From an uncultured Verrucomicrobiae bacterium (GTDB taxonomy: Bacteria; Verrucomicrobiota; Verrucomicrobiia; Limisphaerales; UBA1100): a stretch of 64,000 nucleotides of DNA. Of this stretch, positions 36,778 to 45,005 are shown piece after piece. The notes under the pieces are model-generated. The model was given only the letters and a program-made list of their open reading frames with translations, was not told where the DNA came from and did no database searches. Numbering within the stretch: the first letter of the stretch is position 1; each line of letters starts with the position of its first letter. The translations under genes were made by a program, and so were the position numbers. The stretch lies in NCBI GenBank assembly GCA_937775205.1, contig CALKBX010000020.1:1-64000 (forward strand), in the 5' to 3' direction.

Positions 36778-38595
36778 ATGAGCGATAGTTCCGCGACCGA
36801 AGAGGTCGTTAGCGATAGTCCAAAGGTCTCGAAAGTAACCGAGGCCGTCATCCGCATTGCCGGCAACTCGCAGGACGGTATCCAGTCCATTGGCGGTTTT
36901 CTCGCCCAATTGGCCGGCCGTAGCGAGCAGGAGGTGATGACGTTTATGACTATCCCCGCCACCATCTCCGGCGGGCCGTCGATTTTCCAGGTGCGCATCG
37001 GCTCCGGCGAGGTGCTCACTTCCGGCGATGACGCGGATGTGCTGATGCCCTTCTATCAGCACAGCTACGAAAACCACATTGGTTTTCTAAAAGAAGGCGG
37101 CATCGTTTTGTACGATAGCAGCCACGTGGAGCCGGACCCGGAGTTGCTGAAAAAATACCGCCACATCGGCTGCCCCATCTCGGAGCTCACGGTGGAGGCC
37201 ATCGGCGGCACGGCCAAGGATAAGGGCAAAAATATTTTCGCGCTCGGCCTCGTGGCGCGGATGTTCGATCTCGATGCCGCCAAACTCGAAGGGCTCGTCG
37301 CCGAGCGTTTCAAGGGCAAGGCCAGCAGCATCACCACCACCGCGCTCACGGCGTTTCACGCGGGGTACGGTTATCCGCTCACCACGCTGGAGGAAATTTA
37401 CGCGTTCGAGGAACCCAAGGCGCGCGACACGGAACAAGTCGTTTGCAACGGCAACGACGCGCTCGGCTACGGCATCCTCGCCGCCGGCGTGCGTTTCGGC
37501 GCGGGCTACCCCATCACGCCGTGGTCGGATATTATGGAGCTGCTCCGCCGCGAGCTGCCCAAGTACGATGGAATTTTTGTGCAGTGCGAAGACGAAATCG
37601 CCGCCGTCTCGATGGCCATTGGCGCGGGCTGGGGCGGACGCGTGGCGGTCACCGGCTCTTCCGGCCCGGGCATTTCGCTGAAGGGCGAAGCCATCGGCTG
37701 GGCGGTGATGGCGGAGATTCCGCTCATCGTCATCGATGTCCAACGCGGCGGCCCCTCCACCGGCATGCCCACCAACGTGGAGCAAAGCGACCTCAACATC
37801 GCGGTCTTCGGCGGGCACGGCGATTCGCCGCGCGTGGTCATCGCACCCTCCAGCGTGGAGGATTGTTTTTACACCGCCATCGAGGCGGTCAACCTCGCGC
37901 GCGAGTACAGCACGCCAGTCATCATTCTATCCGACCAAGCCATCGCCACGCGCATCGAGGCTTTTGCGATGCCGAAGTTGCAGGAGCTTTGCCAAGATAT
38001 TTCGCCCGACCTCACCCCGCGCGAGGATCATAAGCCCTACGACCTCTCCGCGCCTGATGGCATCACCCATCACGCCCCACCCGGCACTTATATTAAAAGC
38101 GGTAAATATCCAATCGCCACCGGCCTTGAGCACGACGAGATGGGCCACCCCAGCGGTTCGCCCAAGATGCACCAGGATATGTCCGCCAAACGCCGGAGCA
38201 AACTACAGGCGCTCAGTCGCAAATTGCCATTGCCAGAAGTGTTCGGGCCCGAGGAAGGCAACGTGCTGCTCATCGGCTGGGGCAGCACCCAAGGCAGCCT
38301 GCGCGAAGCCACCGAGCAAGCGCGCAAAGCCGGCGACAGCATTTCCTGCATCACCATGCGCCACATCCATCCGATGCCCGAAGGCTTGGAAAATATCTTC
38401 GACGGCTTCAACCACGTGTTCGTGGTGGAAAACAACGACGAAGGCCTCTACGGCTACGGCCAACTCTGCGGCCTGATGCGCGCCAAATTTGCCAACCCCA
38501 AAATCGTGGGCATCAACAAAACCGACGGCCTCACTTGGCGCGTCAAAGACGTGCTCGCCCGCGTGCAAACCAAACTCGAAGAACTTAAAGGTTAA
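36778..38595 (+). CDS. korA: 2-oxoacid:acceptor (2-oxoglutarate:ferredoxin) oxidoreductase, alpha subunit with fused gamma domain
   Basis: 605 residues. The N-terminal ~190 residues are the gamma domain (VIRIAGNSQDGIQSIGGFLA). The pyruvate-ferredoxin-type alpha domain follows with NGNDALGYGILAAGVRFGAG, YPITPWSDIMELL, ALAVTGSSGPG-like VAVTGSSGPGISLKGEAIGW and QRGGPSTGMPTNVEQSDL. A C-terminal ~110 residues (LIGWGSTQGSLREATEQARK) form the transketolase-C-like domain. It makes succinyl-CoA from 2-oxoglutarate with reduced ferredoxin as partner. 8 bp before korB. There is no separate ferredoxin-like delta subunit, as in other two-subunit KGORs. Confidence 0.9.
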   Translation: MSDSSATEEVVSDSPKVSKVTEAVIRIAGNSQDGIQSIGGFLAQLAGRSEQEVMTFMTIPATISGGPSIFQVRIGSGEVLTSGDDADVLMPFYQHSYENHIGFLKEGGIVLYDSSHVEPDPELLKKYRHIGCPISELTVEAIGGTAKDKGKNIFALGLVARMFDLDAAKLEGLVAERFKGKASSITTTALTAFHAGYGYPLTTLEEIYAFEEPKARDTEQVVCNGNDALGYGILAAGVRFGAGYPITPWSDIMELLRRELPKYDGIFVQCEDEIAAVSMAIGAGWGGRVAVTGSSGPGISLKGEAIGWAVMAEIPLIVIDVQRGGPSTGMPTNVEQSDLNIAVFGGHGDSPRVVIAPSSVEDCFYTAIEAVNLAREYSTPVIILSDQAIATRIEAFAMPKLQELCQDISPDLTPREDHKPYDLSAPDGITHHAPPGTYIKSGKYPIATGLEHDEMGHPSGSPKMHQDMSAKRRSKLQALSRKLPLPEVFGPEEGNVLLIGWGSTQGSLREATEQARKAGDSISCITMRHIHPMPEGLENIFDGFNHVFVVENNDEGLYGYGQLCGLMRAKFANPKIVGINKTDGLTWRVKDVLARVQTKLEELKG

Positions 38596-38603
38596 TTCAC
38601 ACC

Positions 38604-39497
38604 ATGAGCGCCACTGCCGAAATCACCCGCGAACCGCTGAAGAAAAAAGATCTCGCCGCCGATCACCCCACGTGGTGCCCCGGTTGCGGCGATTTCTCCG
38701 TACTCGCACTCTACTTCAAGCTCATCCAAAACCGCGGCATCCATCAAGAGAAAATCGCCACCGTCGCCGGCATCGGCTGCAGCAGCCGCTTCCCCTACTT
38801 TGTGCAAAGCCACGGTGTCCATTTCATCCACGGCCGCGCCCTGCCCTTCGCCACGGGCGTCGCCATGAGCCGGCCGGACCTCGATCTCTTCGTCTTTGGC
38901 GGCGACGGCGACGCCTTCTCCATCGGCGGAAACCACTTTACCCATTGCTCCCGCAAAAACATCAACCTCACCTACGTGGTGATGGATAACTCCGTGTACG
39001 GGCTCACCAAAAAACAAACCTCCCCCACCTCCCCCATCGGGTTCAAAAGCAAAACCGATATGTGGGGTGCCGTCGATCAACCCATCAACCCCATTAAACA
39101 AGCCATCTTCGCCGGCGCCACCTTCGTCGCCCGCACCACCCACACCAACCCCAAGCACCTGCTTTCAATGATGGAAGCCGCGATGGATCACAACGGCTTC
39201 GGCTTCATCGAATGCCTCAGCGAATGCACCGAATTTTATAATGGCGCCTTCGACGCCAGCAACCCCCGCAAAGGCGGCGAATTTCTCGAAGTCCCCGAAG
39301 ACCACGACCCCACCAACGAAACCGAAGCCTACGACCTAGCCGGCCAACCCTTCCCCGGCCACTTCGGAATCTTCTACCAAGTCGACCGCCCCTCCAAACA
39401 AGACCGCGAAAAAACCATCAACGCAAAATTCCTAGAAAAAACCCGCGACCTCGAACCCCACCAAATCCTCCAACAAAACTTCGACAAAATGAAGTAG
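38604..39497 (+). CDS. korB: 2-oxoacid:acceptor (2-oxoglutarate:ferredoxin) oxidoreductase, beta subunit
   Basis: 297 residues. Thiamine-diphosphate-binding subunit: HPTWCPGCGDFSVLALY with the characteristic WCPGCG, GIGCSSRFPYF, VHFIHGRALPFATG and the ThDP/Mg motif VFGGDGDAFSIGGNHFTH. NNSVYGLTKKQTSPTSP-type segment (DNSVYGLTKKQTSPTS) is the substrate-side loop common to Kor/Vor beta subunits. Forms a heteromer with the korA product. 3' end followed by a cluster of palindromes. Confidence 0.92.
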   Translation: MSATAEITREPLKKKDLAADHPTWCPGCGDFSVLALYFKLIQNRGIHQEKIATVAGIGCSSRFPYFVQSHGVHFIHGRALPFATGVAMSRPDLDLFVFGGDGDAFSIGGNHFTHCSRKNINLTYVVMDNSVYGLTKKQTSPTSPIGFKSKTDMWGAVDQPINPIKQAIFAGATFVARTTHTNPKHLLSMMEAAMDHNGFGFIECLSECTEFYNGAFDASNPRKGGEFLEVPEDHDPTNETEAYDLAGQPFPGHFGIFYQVDRPSKQDREKTINAKFLEKTRDLEPHQILQQNFDKMK

Positions 39498-39860
39498 CAC
39501 GGTAGAGACGCGCTTCCGCGCGTCCCTACCAAGGGAGGAGCAAGTTCCACCTTGCCCCTTTTTTCTTTCTTCCTTTTGAACCGCCAAGCCACAAAGCCGC
39601 CAAGGAAACCATTTTCAATAGATCCTTCGCGCCCTCAATTATTATGGTGCAAGGTAGGGCGGTTTCTCCGAAACTGCCCCGGCGCGTGGAGAGGGATGAG
39701 TTCCACCTCGTCCCTTTTATCGCCACACAAAATTAATTTGGGGCAAGGTGGAACTTGCCCCTCCCAAATCTTCCGCAGGTGTGGACACGCGAAAGGGTGT
39801 CTCTTCCCGGGCTACATTCTACATACTGACTCCTTCTTGGCGCCTTTACGGCTTAGCGGT
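39498..39860. other. Convergent intergenic region packed with palindromic repeats
   Basis: No gene seen between korB and pgpA. In order: family A palindrome 39501-39530 (GGTAGAGACGCGC, TTCC, GCGCGTCCCTACC); family B 39539-39559 followed by T6, which could terminate korB; a degenerate family C element 39578-39618; family B 39693-39714 and 39740-39761; a family D fragment (CCCGGGCTACA) near 39808; and a family C fragment 39834-39864. Four families in 360 bp make this a repeat hot spot. Confidence 0.8.
39740..39761. repeat. Palindromic repeat, family B (exact reverse copy of 14606-14627)
   Basis: GGGGCAAG, GTGGAA, CTTGCCCC. Reverse-complement identical over 22 bp to the element at 14606-14627. 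Neighbouring imperfect copies are at 39539-39559 and 39693-39714. Confidence 0.8.
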
Positions 39861-40370
39861 TTAGATTAAATAAAATGCCACGGTGAGGATGATGCAGACG
39901 ACTGCGCCGGCGAGGATGTCGTCCATGATTACGCCCCAGCCGTTGGGGAGTTTTTGGATGGTGTCGATGGGGCCGGGTTTCCAGATGTCGAAGAGGCGGA
40001 AGAGGCCGAAGGCGGCGAGGGCCCAGAGACCCCAGTTTGGGATTTGGAAAAAGGCGGCGAGGGTGGGCTGGCTGGGGCCGGCGAATTCCATATAGGCGAA
40101 GATGCCGAGGAAGCAGATGGGGATGGCGATGATTTCGTCGAGCACGACGGAGGGTGGATCTTTTTCGCCGAGTATGCGTTCGGCGTGTTCGCAGATGCGG
40201 GCGGCGATGGGGAGGAGCAAAATGCATCCGGCGAGGTACGCCCAGAAATTGCCGGGCCAGAGGAGCAGCGCGGTGAGGGGAAAACCGCCGAGGGTGCCGG
40301 CGGTGCCGGGGGCTTTGGGCACGCGACCGAGCCAAGTGCCTTGGGCGATCCAGAGGAGCAGGCGATCCAT
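39861..40370 (-). CDS. pgpA: Phosphatidylglycerophosphatase A
   Basis: 169 residues, an inner-membrane protein with three or four hydrophobic helices. RVPKAPGTAGTLGGFPL is the family's N-terminal signature, and DPPSVVLDEIIAIPICFLG plus WGVIMDDILAG carry its Asp/Glu catalytic or metal residues. It dephosphorylates phosphatidylglycerol phosphate, the step after PgsA, whose gene is the immediate upstream neighbour (2-bp gap), so pgsA-pgpA form a phosphatidylglycerol operon. Confidence 0.92.
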   Translation of the reverse strand: MDRLLLWIAQGTWLGRVPKAPGTAGTLGGFPLTALLLWPGNFWAYLAGCILLLPIAARICEHAERILGEKDPPSVVLDEIIAIPICFLGIFAYMEFAGPSQPTLAAFFQIPNWGLWALAAFGLFRLFDIWKPGPIDTIQKLPNGWGVIMDDILAGAVVCIILTVAFYLI

Positions 40371-40372
40371 GT

Positions 40373-41041
40373 TTACATATCTTTAATGTAGAGGTCGCGG
40401 TTGCTCCAGAGGTAGTGCACGCCGGAAATGGCGGTGAGCGCCACCGCGCCCCAAGTAGCGATGAAGGTGAACCAAATACTCCAAGGGCAGCCGGCGATTT
40501 GCCAGCCGAAAAATTTCACCCAACCTTCGCCCCAACCGGGATAGCTCACGAGGATGAGCATGGCGACGACGGCGACGAATTGAAAATTGGTTTTGCGTTT
40601 GCCGATGTTCTCGGCGGGGAGGACGACTTGTTTGTTGGCGGCGAGCAGGCGCAGGCCGGTGATGGCGAGCTCGCGCGCGACGATGACGATGACCATCCAC
40701 GCGGGGATGAGCGAGTGACCGCCAGTGCCGGGCGCGGCAATGGCTTCGGGAAAATGATAGCCAGTGATGTCGGTTTCGGGATTCATTTTCATTCCGACGA
40801 GCAAAATGAATCCGGCGGTGACGAGGATTTTGTCGGCCAGCGGATCCATCAGCGCGCCGAAGTCCGACTGTAAATTGCGGCGTCGGGCGATGATGCCGTC
40901 GGCGATATCGGTCATGCCGCCGATGAAAAATAACAGCGCGGCCCAAGAGGTGTTGTACGGCAACGTGTCCCACAGCACGATGATCACAAAAATGACCGTG
41001 ATGAAAAACCGCGATGTGGTGAGTTTATTCGGGAGATTCAT
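40373..41041 (-). CDS. pgsA: CDP-diacylglycerol-glycerol-3-phosphate 3-phosphatidyltransferase
   Basis: Start set at 41041 (MNLPNKLTTSRFFITVIFVI), the family N-terminus, rather than an ATG 24 bp earlier that would overlap rimO. 222 residues, about five to six helices. The CDP-alcohol phosphotransferase motif D-G-x2-A-R-x8-G-x3-D-x3-D is complete (DGIIARRRNLQSDFGALMDP then LAD). Makes phosphatidylglycerol phosphate. A ~55-residue insert between helices (ETDITGYHFPEAIAAPGTGG and onward) makes it longer than the E. coli enzyme. Confidence 0.92.
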   Translation of the reverse strand: MNLPNKLTTSRFFITVIFVIIVLWDTLPYNTSWAALLFFIGGMTDIADGIIARRRNLQSDFGALMDPLADKILVTAGFILLVGMKMNPETDITGYHFPEAIAAPGTGGHSLIPAWMVIVIVARELAITGLRLLAANKQVVLPAENIGKRKTNFQFVAVVAMLILVSYPGWGEGWVKFFGWQIAGCPWSIWFTFIATWGAVALTAISGVHYLWSNRDLYIKDM

Positions 41042-41048
41042 CGCGTCT

Positions 41049-42614
41049 TTACATTCTCTCCGCAATCAAATCGTAATCCGTGTGGCCCACCACGCGCACC
41101 CACGAGAAATCGCCCAGCGGAAGTTCGCCTTTCACGTACACGCGGCCGTCGATGTCCGGCGCGTCGGCTTCGCCACGGGTGAGGGTGTATTGGGCGGCAT
41201 CGAGTTTGGGGCTTTTTCGGGAGTTGTCCCGCATATGGCCGTGTTCCCACGAGCGAACGTCGGCCCCTTTGAGATCGGCATCGGTGGCAAGGCGTTCGGC
41301 GAGCACGTTTAACTTGGTGCCGACTTTGGCTTTGCCGCGCGCGCGGGAGATTTTTTTCTGCTCGGCCATCGCGGCGGCGCAGCGTTCTTTTTTGACCGCA
41401 TCGGGGATTTGCCCGCGCATGCCGCCCGCGCGCGTGCCGTCTTCTTTGGAATAGGCAAACACGCCGAGCCGTTCAAATTTTGTCTCGCGAATAAACTCCA
41501 GCAACGCCTCGAAGCGCTTCTCTGTTTCGCCGGGGAACCCAACAATAAACGTGGTGCGCAGGGCAATGCCGGGGATGCCTTCGCGAATGCGGCCGATGAG
41601 ATCGCGGATGTATTGGCCATCGGTCTCGCGGCGCATTCGCTCGAGCATTACGTCGTGGATGTGCTGCAGCGGGATATCCACATAACGCGCGACCTTCGGG
41701 CAATCGGCGATGGTTTTGATGAGTTCATCGGTCCAATGAGCGGGATGGGTGTAGAGCAGGCGAATCCAAAAATCGCCTTGCAGTTTGTTAAGTGCGCGAA
41801 GCAGCGTGCTGAGGTTCGCGCCATCGGCGGGGAGATCGGCATTGGCGCGCGCGAAATTTTCCGGCGACGAAATCGTGCGGCGATGGCCCGGGCGGAGGTC
41901 CATACCGTAATAGGTGGAGTCCTGCGAAATGAGGTTCAGCTCTTTCACGCCTTGATCGATGAGCCGCTGCGCCTCGGCGATGAGGTCCGGTTGCGGGCGA
42001 CTGCGATGACTGCCGCGCATGCGCGGGATGATGCAAAAACTACACGGATGATTGCAGCCCTCGGCGATTTTTACATAAGCCATGTGACGCGGCGTGAGGC
42101 GGAAGCGCGGGGTTTCCACATCGGGCACGTACTCGGGGCGCGCATGAATTTCGCTGATGGGCGCGGGTGCTTTTTTGCGCGCGCGCTTGGGGGCGCCGCT
42201 GGCCGGTTGCGACGCGCGATGATCAATGGCTTCGCGCACGATGCGCGCGACGTCAGCAATTTGGTCCACGCCCATAAAGGCATCCACCTCGGGCATCAGC
42301 TTGGGGAGCTCCTTGCGGAAGCGCTGCGGCAAACAGCCGGAGACAATGAGCGCCTGTCCGGGGCGTTTGGCTTCGCGGTACTCGTCGGATTCAAGAATGG
42401 TGTCCACGCTTTCCTCCTGCGCGGTGTCGATGAAGGAACAGGTGTTAATGATCAGCGCGTCGGCTTCGGAGGGTTCGTTGGTAATCTCAAGGCCATCAGC
42501 CATGAGCGAGCCAAGCATCACTTCGGCATCGACAAGATTTTTGGCACACCCCAGCGAGATCAAGCCCACACGGGTGGGGGCAGCAACAGCATTACGTTGG
42601 GACGAGCGGGCCAT
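41049..42614 (-). CDS. rimO: Ribosomal protein S12 methylthiotransferase
   Basis: Start set at 42614 (MARSSQRNAVAAPTRVGLIS); 521 residues. Order: UPF0004 domain with LGCAKNLVDAEVMLGSL and further Cys for the auxiliary cluster; radical-SAM core with EGCNHPCSFCIIPRMRG (CxxxCxxC); TRAM domain at the C-terminus (VGHTDYDLIAERM is its end). Adds a methylthio group to an Asp of S12. A ~45-residue insert rich in Ala/Pro/Lys/Arg (around 'SGAPKRARKKAPAP') separates the first two domains. 7 bp before pgsA. Confidence 0.93.
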   Translation of the reverse strand: MARSSQRNAVAAPTRVGLISLGCAKNLVDAEVMLGSLMADGLEITNEPSEADALIINTCSFIDTAQEESVDTILESDEYREAKRPGQALIVSGCLPQRFRKELPKLMPEVDAFMGVDQIADVARIVREAIDHRASQPASGAPKRARKKAPAPISEIHARPEYVPDVETPRFRLTPRHMAYVKIAEGCNHPCSFCIIPRMRGSHRSRPQPDLIAEAQRLIDQGVKELNLISQDSTYYGMDLRPGHRRTISSPENFARANADLPADGANLSTLLRALNKLQGDFWIRLLYTHPAHWTDELIKTIADCPKVARYVDIPLQHIHDVMLERMRRETDGQYIRDLIGRIREGIPGIALRTTFIVGFPGETEKRFEALLEFIRETKFERLGVFAYSKEDGTRAGGMRGQIPDAVKKERCAAAMAEQKKISRARGKAKVGTKLNVLAERLATDADLKGADVRSWEHGHMRDNSRKSPKLDAAQYTLTRGEADAPDIDGRVYVKGELPLGDFSWVRVVGHTDYDLIAERM

Positions 42615-42648
42615 GGGCGCGGCCAGCCTAATGATTCCGAAAATAAAA

Positions 42649-43146
42649 TCAAGAGCCGGAATCGAGCGGAAGGCGATCGGCATCCGAAGCGGCATCGGGC
42701 GTGTACAGGCCGGGGCCGATGTTTTCCAAATGATCGGTGCCGTCGAATTCGCGTTTCCATTTCACGCCATAAAAAACGCCGGCTGCAATCGCCACAAACG
42801 CAAACACCGGCAGCACCAGCCGCCAGTTCACACGCGAGAAAGCGAGCATAATGGCGTCGAGAATCCCGGCGCGCAGGGCGGCATTGCCGCCATCGGGCTG
42901 GACTCCCGATGCCTGGCCCATCTCGACATTTAGTTGTTCAAGCAGCGCCTCCGTGTCCAGCTTCAGCATATTCGCGTAGCTGCGCACAAAGCCGCGCACA
43001 TACGCCGGCGCGGCAAATTCCTCAAACCGGCCGCCCTCCAGCGCCTGCACTTGGTCGGTCTTGAGCTGGGTCGTTTCCACCACCTCCGCCAGCGCCAAGC
43101 CTCTCGCTTCGCGGGCGTGTTTAAGTTGTTCAGCCACCGTTGCCAC
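42649..43146 (-). CDS. RodZ-like helix-turn-helix membrane protein, short form
   Basis: 165 residues. N-terminal HTH_25-type domain (VAEQLKHAREARGLALAEVV then ETTQLKTDQVQALEGGRFEE, and AAPAYVRGFVRSYANML), the typical RodZ pattern. One transmembrane helix follows at about 112-132 (RLVLPVFAFVAIAAGVFYGV), then only about 30 residues outside. RodZ links MreB to the cell-wall machinery; this version lacks the periplasmic DUF4115 domain. Upstream of rimO on the same strand with a 34-bp gap. Divergent from the MBL gene across a palindrome-rich region. Confidence 0.78.
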   Translation of the reverse strand: MATVAEQLKHAREARGLALAEVVETTQLKTDQVQALEGGRFEEFAAPAYVRGFVRSYANMLKLDTEALLEQLNVEMGQASGVQPDGGNAALRAGILDAIMLAFSRVNWRLVLPVFAFVAIAAGVFYGVKWKREFDGTDHLENIGPGLYTPDAASDADRLPLDSGS

Positions 43147-43164
43147 GCAGCCAATCTAACTGCC

Positions 43165-43216
43165 GTTCACAATGATTGGCACAAAAAGTTATCCCAATGA
43201 CATTGTGAACATTGGG
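43165..43216. promoter_or_regulatory. Nested palindromes between the RodZ-like and MBL-fold genes
   Basis: GTTCACAATG (43165-43174) and CATTGTGAAC (43201-43210) form a perfect 10-bp inverted repeat; CCCAATG (43193-43199) and CATTGGG (43210-43216) form a second, sharing its right half. The 98-bp divergent gap also contains further ACAATG/CATTG half-sites. The layout resembles a shared operator; no regulator can be named. Confidence 0.45.
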
Positions 43217-43244
43217 TGAATCAATGTAGCCCGCAACATTTACA

Positions 43245-44066
43245 ATGCCCGCGACTTCCGGTAGGTTTTCCCGCCAAGTGAGCAAGGCAACCCTTCACGC
43301 GCTAGGCACAGGCGATGGCTGGGCCGGCGATTCGCGCGGGCACTCGGCGTTCGTTTACCGGCTCGGCGGACGCACGCTGCTGATCGATTGCGGCGAACCG
43401 GTGAGCCGCCGTCTGCGTGCCGCCGGCATTGCGCCCGATGATCTCGATGGCATTTTGCTGACCCATCTGCACTGCGATCATATCGGCGGATTTTTCATGT
43501 TGATGCAGGGGTTTTGGCTCGAAAAACGCACGCGAGATTTGACCGTGCATATGCCCGCCGAAGGCCTCGAGCCGGTGCGCCGGATGCTGGATGCCGCCTT
43601 TATTTTCCGCGAACTGATGCCGGCCGCGCTGGACTTCGCCCCGCTCACCGCCGGTGAGCCGCTGCAAATTGGCCCCATAAAAATCACCCCGCACCCCACC
43701 ACCCACCTCGAAACGTTACGTCAACATTTTCAGGAAAAATATCCGCAAGGCTTTGAAGCGTTCAGTTTTATTTTAGAAACCGGAGACACCCGCATCGCCC
43801 ACAGCGGAGACATCGGTGCCGCGACCGATCTCGAGCCGTTGCTGGAAAAGCCGCTGGATCTCTTCTGCTGCGAACTCGCCCACGTGGAGCCCGCCGAACT
43901 CTTCTCGCTGCTTGCCACCAAACAAATCGGCCACGTCTGTTTCACCCACCTCTCGCGCCAACACCGCGAAAATATCGAAGCCCTGAAAACCCAAGCCGCC
44001 GAGGCATTGGGAGAGATGGAGGTGACGTTTTTGGAAGACGATCAGTTGGTTGAGATTTCAGATTGA
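43245..44066 (+). CDS. MBL-fold metallohydrolase
   Basis: 273 residues, or slightly fewer if GTG 43278 (VSKATLHALGTGDGW) is the start. The metal motif THLHCDHIGG (HxHxDH) is complete; later metal ligands are probably the His in PHPTTHLETL, the Asp in IAHSGDIGAATD, and the His in CFTHLSRQHREN. This is the ribonuclease Z/phosphodiesterase-like branch (LGTGDGW, FVYRLGGRTLLIDCGEP). The substrate is unknown; a phosphodiester would be typical, which is notable next to a cyclase-effector pair. Confidence 0.85.
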   Translation: MPATSGRFSRQVSKATLHALGTGDGWAGDSRGHSAFVYRLGGRTLLIDCGEPVSRRLRAAGIAPDDLDGILLTHLHCDHIGGFFMLMQGFWLEKRTRDLTVHMPAEGLEPVRRMLDAAFIFRELMPAALDFAPLTAGEPLQIGPIKITPHPTTHLETLRQHFQEKYPQGFEAFSFILETGDTRIAHSGDIGAATDLEPLLEKPLDLFCCELAHVEPAELFSLLATKQIGHVCFTHLSRQHRENIEALKTQAAEALGEMEVTFLEDDQLVEISD

Positions 44067-44101
44067 AGATTCACGAGTGACGGTGGGTTTGTCCCTCAAA
44101 C

Positions 44102-44125
44102 CCCGGGCCACCGGCCCGGGCTACA
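44102..44125. repeat. Palindromic repeat, family D
   Basis: CCCGGGCC, ACC, GGCCCGGG then CTACA. It lies between the convergent MBL and GYF/cNMP genes. A second copy is at 49904-49926 (first arm CCCAGGCC), and a fragment lies near 39808. Confidence 0.8.
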
Positions 44126-44143
44126 ACCCGCGACCAACGGCCG

Positions 44144-44854
44144 CTACCGGCTCGACTGCATTAGAATCAAATCCTTCTTGTGGCGTTCGTTGTCCGCGCG
44201 CATTCGGGTGGACATTTTGGCGGCGAGGGAGCTGAGGAAGGGGGTGGCGATTTCGGGTTGTTGATCTACAAGGCGCTCGAATTCCTTGGCGTCGATCTTG
44301 AGCAGCACGCCATTGCTGTTGGCCACGATGTCGGCGCTGCGTTTGCCGCGGTCGAACAGTGAAATTTCCCCGAACACTTCGCCCGCCTTCAGCGTGGCGA
44401 GCAGCGTTTCCTTGCCGCCCACCATCTTGCGCACGCGCACCACGCCTTCGAGCAGCACAAACATCGCGTCGCCCACGTCGCCTTCGTTCACGAGGATTTC
44501 GAACTTCGCAAACTTTTGCACCTCCATACTTTGCGCGAAGCGGCCGCGTTGTTGGTCGCTCATCCCCTTGAAAATTTCCACGCCCTCCAGCGTGCCCACG
44601 GGAACGCCCGGGATGAGTGGGCTATGCACGATGGTGCCGGGCTTCATCAAGCCCGCGGCTTTTTCAAAAAAGAGGCCCAGCTCCGGCAGCTCACCGGCGC
44701 GCGCCCATTGCTCGGTGTCCTCGAGATAAAGCCAAATGGCATCAGTCACGCGCGCCTCGCGAATCCATTGAGTGAGCGTGGGGAAATCGATGGGGCCGTA
44801 AACCACGTCATCCGCAGCCCACACCTTATAAGTTCGATTCGTCGCCATCGCCAT
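44144..44854 (-). CDS. GYF_2 domain plus cyclic-nucleotide-binding domain protein, no HTH
   Basis: Start at 44854 (MAMATNRTYKVWAADDVVYG) or two codons later; 236 residues. Residues 9-58 form a GYF_2 (DUF4339) domain. Residues 90-200 form a CRP-type cyclic-nucleotide-binding domain with EGDVGDAMFVLLEGVVRV and the phosphate-binding cassette FGEISLFDRGKRSADI: Glu163 contacts the ribose, Arg172 and Ser173 the phosphate in the family. The remaining ~35 residues are helical and charged; no DNA-binding domain exists, so it is not a transcription factor of the CRP type. It lies directly downstream, on the same strand, of the cyclase-containing ftsK, with 150 bp between. Probable cyclic-nucleotide effector or anchor. 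Confidence 0.82.
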   Translation of the reverse strand: MAMATNRTYKVWAADDVVYGPIDFPTLTQWIREARVTDAIWLYLEDTEQWARAGELPELGLFFEKAAGLMKPGTIVHSPLIPGVPVGTLEGVEIFKGMSDQQRGRFAQSMEVQKFAKFEILVNEGDVGDAMFVLLEGVVRVRKMVGGKETLLATLKAGEVFGEISLFDRGKRSADIVANSNGVLLKIDAKEFERLVDQQPEIATPFLSSLAAKMSTRMRADNERHKKDLILMQSSR

Positions 44855-44889
44855 CGCGGGCAAGTTACGCCGAGGAGGGTTGAATGGAA

Positions 44890-45000
44890 AGGGGATTTTG
44901 AAGGCCCAAAGTCCAATGACCAAATCCCAAGAGAGTGCGAAAGTGGGTTATTGGAATTTGGGTATTCCTTGGGCCTTGGGTTTTGGGGCTTGGGCATTCC
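44890..45000. repeat. Degenerate CCAAG/CCAAT-rich repeat between ftsK and the cNMP-binding gene
   Basis: On the minus strand, many short units such as CCCAAGCC, CCCAAGGCCCAAGG, CCCAAATTCC and TTGGGATTTGGTCATTGG. Imperfect inverted copies of the TTGGG/CCCAA core are present. It holds no ORF. Such sequence occurs between genes in other Verrucomicrobia; whether it terminates or passes transcription is not evident. Confidence 0.45.
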
Positions 45001-45005
45001 CGCCC

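Noticed and set aside
39498..39860. A CRISPR-like or tRNA-containing region after korB
   Set aside because: The repeats are palindromes of different families without regular spacers, and no tRNA cloverleaf or anticodon stem could be built.
41409..42851. 480-codon open frame antisense to rimO
   Set aside because: Shadow of rimO; it would also run through the rimO/RodZ-like junction.
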